Assembly: GCA_030272585.1 (NCBI GenBank) | Contig: BSYQ01000004.1 | Location: 930,001 to 994,000, forward strand | Source: Bryopsis sp. KO-2023 | Lineage: Eukaryota > Chlorophyta > Ulvophyceae > Bryopsidales > Bryopsidaceae | Length of the DNA: 64,000 nucleotides | Direction: 5' to 3' | Part shown: piece after piece, positions 12,034 to 23,074 of the stretch | Layout of the letters: each line of letters opens with the position of its first letter | How positions within the stretch are numbered: position 1 is the stretch's first letter | Notes under the pieces: model-generated | Seen by the model: only the letters and a program-made list of their open reading frames with translations | What the model was told of the DNA's origin: nothing | Database searches by the model: none | Made by a program: the position numbers and the translations under genes

Positions 12034-12840
12034 TGCAAATTCACTAACCAGTTATATACACATAACTGCTTTCGTCTGGGATTTTGTTTGGGTTTCTTCT
12101 TGCATAGAACTTAATTCATAGCAGTGTCGCTGAGGTCCAGAGTTGAGGGGCCGCAGCTTGATTTGGTGGTGGGGTTTTGGGATAAGATGTTCAGGGGTTT
12201 TAGTTATGCAAGTCTTTGGGTTCAGAAGTTTTGGAAGAAAATCGTTTGTATTAGAAAATGATGTGAAGCGAAAAATTGCAGTGCCAGGAGCTCGTTACGT
12301 GTTCAACATGGGAAACAGAAAAATTGATGTGTGAAATTTCTCTGCACTGTTAGTTGCTGGATATCAGCCTTGGTCATTATTAAGTGTAAGGTTCTCATTA
12401 GGTCAAGGAATGAAAAACATGCACATGTGTTGAAAATTGAACCTGAAGACAACCCTACGGCTCCTTGTACTACCGATCTGCCTCAGATTGAAACGTAAAA
12501 CTTACTGTCCTGACAAGTATGGTGATTTACAAAACTCCAATATCCTGGTGCCTCCAAGGTGTGCGCGAGCCTTTTCCTGTCCCCTTGTGTAAGTTCGGTG
12601 ATTCCTTTTTCGCACCTCCAAGCGTGTTGCAACGTTGGTGTCGGTATTGGCTTCAACAAACCGACCAATCAGCCAGCTGATTGACCTGCAGGTTAAACAT
12701 CAACCTGCCGTGATCCATCAGTAAAGACTTGTCATGCTTGTCATGGGAACCTGCAACGATGTGTGGAAGGCGATACTAAGCCCAGACGCCAAAAAATCTC
12801 AACGAACGGTTTCCGAGAGCCTTACCAGTTGCGGAGAACG
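12034..12840. other. intergenic region
   Basis: It holds the 3' flank of the cysteine-rich gene and the 5' flank of the metallo-hydrolase gene. Only short open frames without splice support were seen. Confidence 0.4.
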
Positions 12841-14094
12841 ATGCCTTCTTTGTGGTTGGGATTCGTCGTCGTGGGCATCCTTGCGTCCTCTCCATTCTGT
12901 GCCGCCAACTGTACCTTCTACAAATTCCGAATCGGAGACTTCAATGCGACCATCCTGAGCGACGGAAGCACCGCCTGGGACTCGTCCACTCTTTTCCCGG
13001 GCACTCCGTTTCAAGCGGTGGAGGAGGCATTCAGAGCCAACTTCTTACCAACAGACGCCATCCAGTTCTATTACAACGTGCTCCACGTAGACACGGGCGA
13101 TAAGCAGATCTTATTCGACTGTGGAAGTGGCGTCAACTTTGGGGATGCAACGGGGAAGCTCCTCGAGAGCATGCAAGCGGCGGGGCTGGACCCAAACGAT
13201 GTCGATGATATCATTCTCTCCCACGGACACGTTGATCATTTAGGAGGTATTGTGAAGCCTGATGGATCGTTCACGTTCGCAAACGCCAAGTACCACATCA
13301 GCCGCCAAGAGCAGGAGTATTGGCGGGATGTCACACTGGATGATTTTCCCCCAGAGTTTACCCCTGATTTGACCGAAGTGCTTTTGAGGGTTGGGAAGGA
13401 TACACTCGAGAGTGTGGCTGAAGGACTGGTGCTGTTTGACCTTGGGGATGAGGTCCTGCCTGGTGTTCAATCCAGGGGAGCCACTGGACACACACCTGGA
13501 CACTCGGCTTTCATCATCAAGTCAGTGTTTGCATTAATCGTACCAAATTGTGGATTGTGAATGATACCAGATCAAATGTTGCTGTTTTCAGTGGGAGCTC
13601 CGAGCTCTAGCATTCTGAGTCAGACAAGTTTCACACTAACGATGCTGAAAAGTTTTTTGTTGTTTAAGAATAACAGTAAAGGAAGAGCATGCCACAAGAA
13701 TCTTCACATTTTTGTAATTTTTTGTCGATTTGGGGTTCACAGGATTTTTATTCAATAGTAAGTGATTGGTCATGAACGAAGTGCCTGGAATATAAAAAGG
13801 AATATTGACTGATGAGTTGGGGTTGTTGGCAGGAGCGGGGATGACAGCCTCATGTTTGTTGGCGATGTGCTGGTGTTCGATCTTTTCAGCATCGAAAGGC
13901 CAGAATGGAGAATGCTGTTCGATAATAACAGGGATGCTGCAGTAGGATCGAGATTCTCTCTTCTCAACGAGCTGGCAGATTCTCGAATGCAATTCCTTTC
14001 GTATCACAGCGATTTTCCTGGTTTGGGGCATATTTCTAGAAACAGACATGGATATTCTAATCGACCGAGTCGATATCAATTCCACCAGACTTGA
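12841..14094 (+). CDS. secreted metallo-beta-lactamase-fold hydrolase
   Basis: Two exons, 12841-13520 and 13833-14094, give 313 aa, with a Lys codon split across the junction. The chosen ATG begins MPSLWLGFVVVGILASSPFC, a clear signal peptide; an upstream in-frame ATG at 12763 would bury it. The metal site HGHVDH (HxHxDH class) sits near residue 132, in ILSHGHVDHLGG. A later ligand region is GATGHTPGHSAF, and the last exon has SLMFVGDVLVF, with the bridging Asp, and LSYHSDFPGLGHI with the final His. This pattern is that of the AHL-lactonase/quinoprotein-hydrolase-like MBL proteins common in bacteria, which hydrolyse esters, lactones or related bonds. The substrate cannot be told. The best relatives may be bacterial, but the intron and signal peptide show a settled nuclear gene. 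Confidence 0.88.
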
Positions 14095-14761
14095 ACAAAG
14101 AAGGATTCTCCATGCGCTTTGTGAAGAGGCCTTTCCTGGTTTTTTCTTGTTTTTTTTTTCTGTTTTATTTGTGGATGGTGAATCATCATCTCGCTGTTGT
14201 ATCAATGGCAGCTCTAGTGTTCAAACTTTCCCAATGTAGTGAATGTATTGTGATTGCTGTTGGGTTTTTTTTCCTCTTATGTAATTAAACACTTGGACTG
14301 TGAGAAACTTCCCCTTGCTTCTCATGTTGATTCCAGTAAGCTCTCAAAGGCAGAACATAATGTCTTTTCATAGAATAAAAACTGTATTTTTATTTGATGT
14401 ACATGTCTCCAGCACCCTTCCTGACGGTGCCATTACATTAATGCTACCCATGTATTCGTTTTTAGTTTATGCCATTCACTCAACAAGTGAATTACAATCG
14501 AAAAGAAACATAATCAACAGAATCAAAATCTATTACGGACCACCCATGGAGAGAAGATATAACAAATGGGAAGATGTTCACAGTCTGTCAACTCCAGATG
14601 ACCCACGAAATGTGGGTCCTAAAAACCCCAAAGACGGGAGGAGCTGCAATTGCCACAGCTTTCTCAGAAATAGGTGACAGGGAAACACAATCGTGGGGAG
14701 GAGGTCGTTGAACTTCAGGTGGAGAGAAAATAGAAACAAAAGATCGTATGCAATCGATAGG
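14095..14761. other. convergent intergenic region, MBL / SOD
   Basis: It contains the 3' ends of two converging genes. A T-rich run ending in tgtaattaaac at about 14280 also occurs near 3357 inside a CYP28 intron. No gene is seen. Confidence 0.4.
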
Positions 14762-15486
14762 TTACAGCTTCAGCTTGATCTCGCAACATCCTATCCTCGG
14801 CCCTGCATTTCCGTTTGCCAGGGATGACTCCATCAGCTCACCAGTGCCGCCGCCAAGATCGTCCACGCCGCCATGAATGACGAGAGTTCTTCCCACAACG
14901 CTTTCGTCCTCCTCGCCAACCAATGATATAAGATCGTCGCTTTGTTTTAGGAAGGCCCATCCGCTCGCCCCTTTCGACTCAAAGTTTCCAAGATCCCCGA
15001 CGTGCCGAACCTCCGCGTCTGGAGCTCCGTGTGTCATGTTCAAAGGGTTGAAATGTCCTCCAGTGCTACCGCAGCCTTCGGTAGTGTTACGAATACCGAA
15101 CTCGTGCACGTGCCAGCCATGTTGACCAATTGGCAGAACGCCTCTCAGCAAACCTGAGTGTGGTTGATGTGGACGTCAAGACCCTGAAATCATTCTTCTA
15201 TGAAATGACATCCAACCCAAACACATCGGAAAGGAGCGAAACGAGCCCAAAGGCTTGAAAACTCTTCCGCCCTGCGCCACCACGCTGGCTGGTGCCACCC
15301 ACCAGACATAAGCGTGGGGCCTCCGCTTTCCTTCTGTTTGAAGTTGATCTGGCCCGTCACACAGGTGTCCTGTCCGCAGTTCTGAGCCATCTTACAAGTG
15401 GCCACCTTATATATCTCCGACAATGCCAACGGCGCGAGCGCGCACAAAATAGACACCAAGATTCCAGCCCGCACGCATAGTGTCAT
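14762..15486 (-). CDS. secreted Cu/Zn superoxide dismutase (copy A)
   Basis: Exons 15486-15303 and 15153-14762 give 191 aa. Residues 1-22 (MTLCVRAGILVSILCALAPL) form a signal peptide. The metal site is complete: GWHVHEFG supplies two Cu ligands, GGHFNP the bridging His, HGAPDAEVRHVGDLGN the Zn ligands His/His/Asp, and VIHGGVDDLG the last Cu His. The active-site Arg and disulfide Cys lie in GNAGPRIGCCEI. It dismutates superoxide to oxygen and hydrogen peroxide, here probably in the secretory pathway or outside the cell. An extension with two extra cysteines, YKVATCKMAQNCGQDTCVTG, precedes the beta barrel. It lies head-to-head with a close paralogue and shares that gene's single phase-1 intron. 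The most common plant CSD proteins are cytosolic, plastid or peroxisomal, so the signal peptide is notable. Confidence 0.93.
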
Positions 15487-16079
15487 CAGGCTCCTGCCTA
15501 TGCGACCCGCACAACGAACTTGGAAGAAACAAGATTCAAGAACGAAACCTCTCAGAGGAAGAAGTTGGGCGTGTTGGTATTGGAACAAACACTCGATCAC
15601 ACAGTCGAGCCTTGAATGGACAAACCTCGAGGTTTTCCGAGAGCTCTCGTACAAATGAACATGAAATGACAATGCATTGGCTTGTTGACTCAGAGCCGTG
15701 TCGCAACCTGGAAAGTACTGCAAAATCAAGTTTTTTCGTGGGTGTTCGTTTTCGCGGCGCCACAGTGTGAGGGATGATCTGGGGGAGGCTAGCGCACATC
15801 CCGGGGTTATTAACGTTTGATTGATATATATTGTGCGTGTAGCACTTGGTCCTGTGCCACGAGTTTTTTTTTACAGCGAACCTCCAACCCGTGAGAAATC
15901 CCAGGCTGTGCTCTGATCGAATCCTGACCGTTCAGTGGATATCACTCATGACCAGGCGCCAGGTAGTGTGACTTTTCCTCATGCGGGATACAAATTGTCA
16001 CTTCCCTGACTCCAACACAGCAATTTTCTTGCACGCCCAGGAAGAAAAAAGAACGCACGCACCCAAACACGTTCCAACG
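15487..16079. promoter_or_regulatory. 593-bp bidirectional region between the SOD pair
   Basis: The start codons of two SOD paralogues point away from each other over 593 bp. The minus-strand frame through 15487-15729 is open but continues upstream of the SOD signal peptide and is not needed. A shared or mirrored promoter is inferred from layout. Confidence 0.45.
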
Positions 16080-16766
16080 ATGAGTATGAAAGCTTTTGCC
16101 GCATTCGCTGTCTCGTGCGCCCTCTTGTCCCTTGTATATGCGGACGGGCACACTTCCGAAAAACCGGAATACGCGTTGGCCACTTGTAAGATGGTCGAAA
16201 ACTGCGGCCAAGAGAAGTGCGTGAAGGGCACCCTCACACTTAAGCAGAACGTCAAAGGGGGACCTACGACAATCTTCGGTGAGAGGATGGGTTTGTTGCC
16301 TACGTCACTGATGCTTGCTAGCTGCCCAAGGTTTTCGCGGCACTTTTAACGAGCAAACTGTGTGGCAGGCGTCTTGAAGAAAGTTTTTCCAGCTGGTGAG
16401 CACGGCTGGCACGTCCACGAGTTCGGCATCCGCAACACGACCGAAGGTTGCGGAAGCGCTGGGGGACACTTCAACCCTTTCGGTCTGACGCATGGCCCCC
16501 CCGAGGCAAAGGTTCGACACGTCGGCGACCTTGGGAATTTGGTGTCCAAGGGGAAGAAGGGTGTTGTTTTCTTGAAGCAGAAAGACAGGCTTGTATCGTT
16601 GGTGGGAGACGCGGATGTCGGCGTCGTAGGCAGGACAATCGTTATCCATGGTGGTCCCGATGATCTGGGTCTCGGGGTCGGCGACGCAGAAGCAGGATCG
16701 CTGGCCAGTGGAAACTCGGGTCCTAGAATCGGATGCTGCGAAATCATCCTCAAGAAAACCGTTTAG
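16080..16766 (+). CDS. secreted Cu/Zn superoxide dismutase (copy B)
   Basis: Exons 16080-16278 and 16369-16766 give 198 aa. The signal peptide MSMKAFAAFAVSCALLSLVYADG is followed by the extension YALATCKMVENCGQEKCVKG, matching copy A. All metal ligands are present: HVHEFG, GGHFNP, HGPPEAKVRHVGDLGN, VIHGGPDDLG. The Arg/Cys site is GNSGPRIGCCEI. The single intron sits at the same codon and phase as in copy A, so the pair arose by an inverted duplication of an already intron-bearing gene. The function is superoxide removal outside the cytosol. Divergence between the copies is spread through the chain, so the duplication is not recent. No break or missing residue is seen. Confidence 0.94.
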
Positions 16767-17635
16767 AGCCCCCCCCCAGTGTGTTTATTTAGTCAGTTAG
16801 GTCATGGATCATGGGTGTCGTGAGCGCGATTGCGCAGGGAACCAGATTCCAGGGTTGGGCTGATCATTCGTACTTGGTTTGGCGCCGACGGCAGTTAAGC
16901 ACTACATCGTTATTTTCCTTTAGGGCTGAGCAGCTGCTTGGCATTTTCCTCTGGTGATTTTTTGGTACATGTTCTGCAGAGAAGCTCTGAAGACTTCGTC
17001 TGTGGAGCATTTAGTCTGCAAGGTGCCAAACCAATTAGAAACAATTTTGTGTGTCTGTGGCTTTTAATCGAAAAGTCATGCTATCGGATGCTGTCTGTGT
17101 TGCCAAGCCACTGTGTGAATGCCTGAGTTTTCAGAATCTTTGAAAATTTCAAATGGTGACAAGCTGTGTCCATTGATATTTTGCTACAAGAAAACAAACA
17201 AACATAATTATGTGCGAAGATGCTGCCCGCCATTTATTCCACAAAATACAACAAAATGTAGTTTGCAAGATCAAGTCAAGAGAATCTGACTACAAGCCAA
17301 AGATAAGCGTCTAAGAAAAAAAACCCACAAGCTTTTCACAATTGAATCACGTTGAACAGACAATCTGAATCAGAAACCAAAAAATCAGAATGAAATGAAT
17401 TGATGATCATGGAACACCACTTCTTCTCTGAAAAAAAAAACACCCAACTCTGCAGCAGCTTCCCCAGAACAACGTGGTACGACGCAACTCAGCGATTTCT
17501 CAATTTGATTGAATCTATTTCCAGTCGCAGAATCTGAAACAGGAAAGACACAGGCGAGCAGACAAACTCAGCCCAATTCTTTCTTTTTCGTTCATTTCTT
17601 TGCGGCCGTCATCGATACCGTGCTCAGTGACGCCA
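16767..17635. other. intergenic region
   Basis: It starts with a C9 run just after the SOD stop and otherwise holds AT-rich sequence. No exon with family resemblance was found; the right end is the 5' flank of the mTERF gene. Confidence 0.4.
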
Positions 17636-20206
17636 ATGGTCGGTGGGACGAAAATCTTCAATATCAGCCATTGTGGCTGTAACCGCTTCTTACGGGGGGC
17701 GACTTCGCAGCGCCAACTGAGTGTGTCCAGACAGGGGAGGCGAAGTGAGGCCAAAACCAGGTTGGGGGGAGATGGGGGCCGCTTTTTCGCGTTCTTTTTT
17801 ATCGCAAGCGAGTGATGTGGTTGAAATACCATTTTTTGCTTTCAAACTGACAATCTGGGACACATCCTGGCTGTATTTTTCTCCTCAAAATCGACATATT
17901 GACAAGATTAGGTTCAAATTGATGGACTGGACTTCTCAAAGGGGTTCTTTCAGCTGTCCGTTTTCGTCTTCTTGTAAATTGAGTGGAGGGAAACATAATG
18001 AGGAAACAAAAAAGTGATCACCAAGAAAACGAAACATGCAATGAGTGCGGAGCACTGCCACCGTAACTCACTTGAATATTTAAATAAGAGATGGGCAGTC
18101 CTTTATTTGACCTTCATAATGGAGGGAAATCGTGGCAGCTACAGTGTGTTTCAGTTGGGGAAAGTTTTGCGATGGAGACCCAATGCATTCATTTATTTTT
18201 TTTCAATGGACAGTGAGTTTTTTTTTTAAATAGATGGTGAGGTTATTTAATTTTTTTGAAGATGGTGAGGGGGTAAATTACGAGGTGTTTTTTTGTGTGG
18301 CAGAGTCCCCCGTCGACAGTGGCATTGTCGAGCTGCTTCGGCCTTGGCCGATCAAGAAGACCCTCTGGTGGCTGCTGAAGCAGACCCCAGTTCCCCAGCA
18401 GCCATTCAAAAGTATCTGGCATCCATAGGTGGGTCTACGCCTTCTTGTTTTTTTAAACCATTGAATGGATACTTCAGGGAAGCCTCAGCTCAAAAAGAAA
18501 TTAAAAACAATTGCACCTGGATTTTTTTTGGATCTGTCAGCCATCATATGTAGGGATGTTGCGTTATTTTTTGTGGTACCCCCTGCACCCACCACTCAAG
18601 AGCTACTCCATTGACAAAATTTTAGAGATCATTTCTTGTTGAAACGGCTGGTGTTTTGATCTATGAAAACAGAAAAAACAAATGTTGAAAATAGGCCCGA
18701 AATTGCCGTTCCTCCAAGAAGGAAAGAGATTTTGTTTTGTTTCTCACTTTTTTTGATTTATGCAGGTTGGCAGAGCGCTTGGATCGATGGTGTGGTTGAG
18801 AGGGTTATGAAACGGCAGCTTGTAACTACTTCAAACAATTGTCAAGAAGTGGTGAGTCCGCGATGCTTCGATATGTATTAATTTCGGCTTGAAATAGGGT
18901 GAATAGGCAACACACCGATTGACCATTGGACGAAACAGGCTCCCAGCAAAACATAAAACATTCACTGAAAGAAAATTCATTTTTCATTGTTTCTATGAGT
19001 TCTTATCATCGTGTGGTGGCTCCAAGACATTGAGAATGGAAGAATCAGTGAAAAAAAATCCAGGGTTATATTGGCTTGTTAACGAAAATATGAAGAAGAA
19101 GGAGTGACTGGTTGGGACGTTGCATTGCACTTGACTGTGATACCTTGAAATTGAAATCATTTTTACACACAAGGCCGAAAATGAAATTAATAAAGTAATA
19201 AATTAATTCACAGAATTGTGTTAAAGGGTGACTCAGAAAGGAACCACCGTATCATCACAATGTCCATATTATCTCTCTACCCCAAGACTTTTTTTTTGTT
19301 AGGAGCTTATTTCTGCGGCTGGTCTGCGAGGGATCTTATTGATGGCTTTTTGTGGTGTTTTTTTTTTTTTCAGGTCGAATATTTGATGAGTGAAGGACTG
19401 AGCGAATTTCAAGTATGCAACATGGTTTCTCTCTGCTACGAAATTTTGAGCTCGAATGTCGTCAATTTGCAGGGGGTGGTTGCCTTCATGGCAGCCAAAG
19501 GCGTCACAGGTGAAGGACACACTTTTTTGGGGGAAAAATATAAGTTTTATTATTTATTATTATTAATAATGTTAAGTATTATTATTTTTTTCCGCGAAAT
19601 ATAAGTTATTTTTTTCAGGAAAAAGAAATTGGGAGTACAACTACTTTTAGAACTAGATGACAGAGACAAACCCGGCAAAAACAGGGACACCAAAAAAATA
19701 TCACGACATTCAAATACGTTGCATGTTATTTTCTCAGATTGTATTGCATCGTGGGTCAAAACCCTATTCATATTTTGTGTTATTCTGGACTTTGTGTCAA
19801 GAAAATCAACACTGAGCTTAGCCAGTTGGGAGCTGTTTCTCGTGGTCTGACTGAGGACCATCAAGTGTGCGATCATTATTATTTTTAGAAGCGGAGCGAT
19901 TTTGCCAGTAGAATCTTGTGCCAGATTTTTTTTAAATCTCGAAAGTCTAATGATTCACATCTCACTGTATCCGGGTTTTTTTTCGTCTTAATGTTTTCAG
20001 ACATCCCTGGGGTCCTTTCCTTACATCCAAAGCTGCTGGCCTACTCTGTCGCCCCGGACAACAAGCTTTTGGTAAAAGGAAAAATGAGGGCTGCCATTGT
20101 TACCAGACCTCCTGGTGGCGTGGACGATTTCAGGGTGGTTATTTTCAGAGAAGGGGCAGCCTTCAACACCGCTCCAGTCACCCCATGGAAACCCGACGAT
20201 CTGTAA
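17636..20206 (+). CDS. mTERF-domain protein, probably organellar
   Basis: Five phase-consistent exons, 17636-17760, 18304-18428, 18766-18851, 19374-19509 and 20001-20206, give 225 aa. The N-terminus (MVGGTKIFNISHCGCNRFLR then SQRQLSVSRQGRRSEAKT) is basic and Ser/Arg-rich, as in chloroplast or mitochondrial transit peptides. The core has tandem mTERF-like helices: AAIQKYLASIGW, VEYLMSEGLSEFQVCNMVSLC, LQGVVAFMAAKGVT and DIPGVLSLHPKLLAYSV. The last matches the family Pro-containing motif (IPxVLxxxPxLLxYSV). mTERF proteins bind organellar DNA or RNA and act in transcription, splicing or ribosome assembly. This one is short for the family. Exon 1 and its weak GTTGGG donor are the least certain part. 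Confidence 0.78.
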
Positions 20207-20705
20207 AAGAATTTCGCTCGAAAAAATGGGGTTCCTTTGATTTTCACAATTTTGAGAGGTGGATGTTATGTTAAAACGCATACTGTAGGATTTTCTCTGT
20301 GTTTTCTTTCTTTTTTTTTGGTTTTTAGAAGATGCTTTTGTGTTCGTGGTGGTGGGTGCCCGAAAAAGAAAAAAGGTGGAATGGGTGGCCCCTGTTCGTA
20401 TCGATTTCCACAAAAAAAATGGAGGGATGTCCTGAATTAATTGCAATCAATTTCTTTGGATCGAGCTGTCTGCACCCACGTGCCTTCATCAGAGTGTTGA
20501 AAAGTTTTCTGCTAATGCTAAGTGTAACAACCCAGCACCAGAATCAGCCCCCCCCCAGAATTCACAGGTCGTTGATCAATTTGATTGATAGATCAGCGTC
20601 TTTCAGTTTTGAACGGTGGAGAATCCGCACGGGTTGTGCCGTTGCAACTCTTCTGTGGGCATATCGCCGTCCCAAGTGTGAAACAAGAGTCTGAACAGGC
20701 CAACG
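20207..20705. other. intergenic region
   Basis: Homopolymer T and C runs occur (C9 near 20546). A short frame at 20562-20694 is open on both strands but has no splice partners I can defend. Confidence 0.35.
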
Positions 20706-22201
20706 ATGCCCAAGTTGAGCGATTATCATTCCAGGACCGCCCCCACAGTTCAACAGACCCCACCACCATCGACTGGAGAGGTGAAGCAGAGGAGCAGACT
20801 CAACACGTTGACAGCAGAATCGAGATATTGAGCTGATTGGAAACAGTATCTTTAGGCAGCCACAACTGGAAGACGATCGGACGCGTTCAACAAAGCCGTC
20901 AGCAAGCTCGACAAAGACTACAAACGGAGGTACAACGCGCTTTCTCTGTGCCTCTGTGTCAGTGGGTGCATGATCGCTGGCGTTACACCAACACCCCATT
21001 ACTAAAACAGCTCCACTTTCTTGGGTTTCCCCTTGTTGCTTCACATGTCGATTTCAGATGTCAGGAGCTGGGTCCTCGCCTTTTTCGCCAAGCAGATGGT
21101 AGTTTGCAACCGAAGAAACCACCTCCGAATCCTTATGCTGTGGTGAGCTCTGGATATCAAGTTAGAGGAAAGAAACAGCCACCACGGAATTTGAGAATTG
21201 TTGAATTCACATTTTTACATTAAGAGAAAAAGTACCACCCCTATTTCAACCAAAGTCCCTTCAGATACCACAACCCAGAGTCCTAACTGTGCAAACTGCA
21301 CAGCAACTACGAAACTGAATTAGCTCTTTCCACAGAATGAACCAACAGAAAAAGAGACTGTCATGAAAAACTGTTGCAAGGATGCAGTTTTTCATGACGA
21401 GAAATATGAACGTAACGAGGCTTTTCCCTTTGCAGAGACCAGTCAATTTTCAACAGCAAGTCCTGTGAAATGATTCAGGGGAACAGAAGATCTTGGGATG
21501 CTCTGGTAAAATTTTGTCGAGAAACTGGTGGACTTGCGGAGTTTGAAAAAACTGGTAAGAGAAGGGTGCCCTCTCAGGCAACAGTGTAATAATTGAATCA
21601 TTAAAAAAAAGATCTTATGACACAAGAATCGAATCCCTGAACAGCCAATTGATCACTTGACACTTCCATCTGTTCTTTTTTACATAGGGAAGTCTTATCG
21701 GCATGGAAACAACACCAGCTTCGATGAGCACCAGGAATTTCTGTCAGCCATAGGTGAGGTGTTTGCATCGTTCCTGCAGGGTCGATTCGAAAGCTGAGGG
21801 TGTCCCTCCCTCAGCCATGTTTTCTGATTTTTTGTCTTCCTTCTTGTGGGAAACTTTCTGTGGACAAAAATAGAATCAAATTCACCCCCAACATTATTTC
21901 ATTTCCGTGCAGGCTTGGAGCCAGAAGTCGACTCCGATGGGTGAGGCAATTCATTGCAGCTCCTGATTTTGTCAGACGCTATTCTTATATCTCAGTGGTG
22001 GTGGTGGTCTCCACAAGCTAATACTGAGTTTCCTGTTTGAATTTGGATTTCCTCAGATCTTGGATGGATTTTGATCCAGAGATGGTCGACCCCATGACAG
22101 ACCCACAGCACCCTTTCAATTCTTTTTTCAAGACCGAAGCCCAGCTCATCCTGGCTCAAGCCCCCTCACGTGTCGGGATTCAGCCAACCAGCAACAATTG
22201 A
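20706..22201 (+). CDS. conserved-looking protein of unknown family
   Basis: Seven exons join in phase: 20706-20780, 20856-20929, 21058-21142, 21479-21554, 21688-21753, 21913-21940 and 22057-22201 (182 aa). The N-terminus is Pro/Thr/Ser-rich (MPKLSDYHSRTAPTVQQTPP). A basic helix, GRRSDAFNKAVSKLDKDYKR, follows, then a CQELGPRLFRQADG segment and a Pro-rich turn. Next come RRSWDALVKFCRETGG, an acidic section and a Trp/Asp-rich motif (WMDFDPEMVDPMTDP). No signal peptide or membrane segment is seen. I do not recognise the family. The consistent phases across six introns and protein-like composition argue that it is a real gene. The acceptor at 21479 is inferred from phase, because stronger upstream sites lead to stop codons. 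Confidence 0.62.
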
Positions 22202-22558
22202 TGATCTCGTTTTGACCTCACCAATATTCTTCCACAAAAATAAGCAACTGGAAAAAAACACGTCACTTTCTGGTCAGCATGCAGAATCTAGAATATGTGG
22301 TTAGAACAGCTCAACCCCCCTGCCCCCCTAAGAAATAGCCTAAAATATGATTGTAATCCTCTTGGCTGGAACAGTCTTTAGCAATGATGGAAACCAGCAA
22401 CCTTTCATGATTTTTGGACCAAACTCCCTCCCATGTTCTTGATCCAAATCTTAATTCTCAACGAAACCTATAAAATAAGATGAATCTAGTGTTGTACCAA
22501 ATTGGTACAAAAAAAAGTTTTGCTGTCGTAACCTAGGGAACCTTCCCCGCTTGTCTCT
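22202..22558. other. convergent intergenic region
   Basis: It lies between two converging genes and should contain both 3' UTRs. A C7 run is present near 22315. Nothing else was recognised. Confidence 0.4.
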
Positions 22559-23074
22559 CTATTCACTCGAGACGGCCTTGGTCAAAGCAGCGAAATATTC
22601 CCTTATCCTCGCCGCGTTCGCTCCGAGATCCCCTTTCCCCACACGGCTTTTCGACCTCATATCCACCACGACGCCAGAACCCTCCGCGTCCTTGATTCTC
22701 ACGACAAAGTCGTCTTTGAAACGTAACAATCCAGTCGTCGCCACCCCCTCGATGATCCCCGCCTCCTCGTCTTGGTGGGTAACCTGCCAGCGAGCAGTCT
22801 CTTCCGCGAGCTTGGCAGCAGTTTTGAACACCGTCGGCTTGTCTTGGCTCTCGAGTACCAGAGGTTTGAGATCCGCGTACGCCTTTTTGATTTGTTCTTT
22901 GAACGAATCTGGGAGCTCGCCGACGGACGCTTTGACGAACGCTGGAGTGTCTTCGAGGTCCGTAGCGACGTCGTTGATAATAGGCGGCATTTTTGCGATA
23001 AACTGTGGAGCAGCGAGAGCGAATGCGAGAGCACCAACGAAAAGTGCGCCTGATGCAGTGCCGCGCCAAAACAT
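22559..23074 (-). CDS. DUF1499-domain protein
   Basis: A single intronless frame encodes 171 aa. The ATG chosen (23074) gives MFWRGTASGALFVGALAFALAAP, a membrane anchor or thylakoid/secretory signal. The rest fits DUF1499: a central ARWQVTHQDEEAGIIEGVATT segment, then FKDDFVVRIKDAEG, and the family signature VDMRSKSRVGKGDLGANAARI near the C-terminus. DUF1499 proteins occur in bacteria, chloroplasts and algae and have no established enzyme activity. Lack of an intron is unusual among its neighbours and would fit acquisition from an organelle or bacterium, but the family is old in plants. Confidence 0.85.
   Translation of the reverse strand: MFWRGTASGALFVGALAFALAAPQFIAKMPPIINDVATDLEDTPAFVKASVGELPDSFKEQIKKAYADLKPLVLESQDKPTVFKTAAKLAEETARWQVTHQDEEAGIIEGVATTGLLRFKDDFVVRIKDAEGSGVVVDMRSKSRVGKGDLGANAARIREYFAALTKAVSSE

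Noticed and set aside
12763..12840. Upstream in-frame ATG for the MBL hydrolase
   Set aside because: Starting there would place a charged segment before the signal peptide; the ATG at 12841 is more consistent.
20562..21044. 160-codon minus-strand frame
   Set aside because: It is antisense to exons of the unknown gene with better phase support and has no recognisable motif.
22563..23069. Long frames in other phases inside the DUF1499 gene
   Set aside because: They are shadow frames of the DUF1499 coding sequence and are very Arg-rich.
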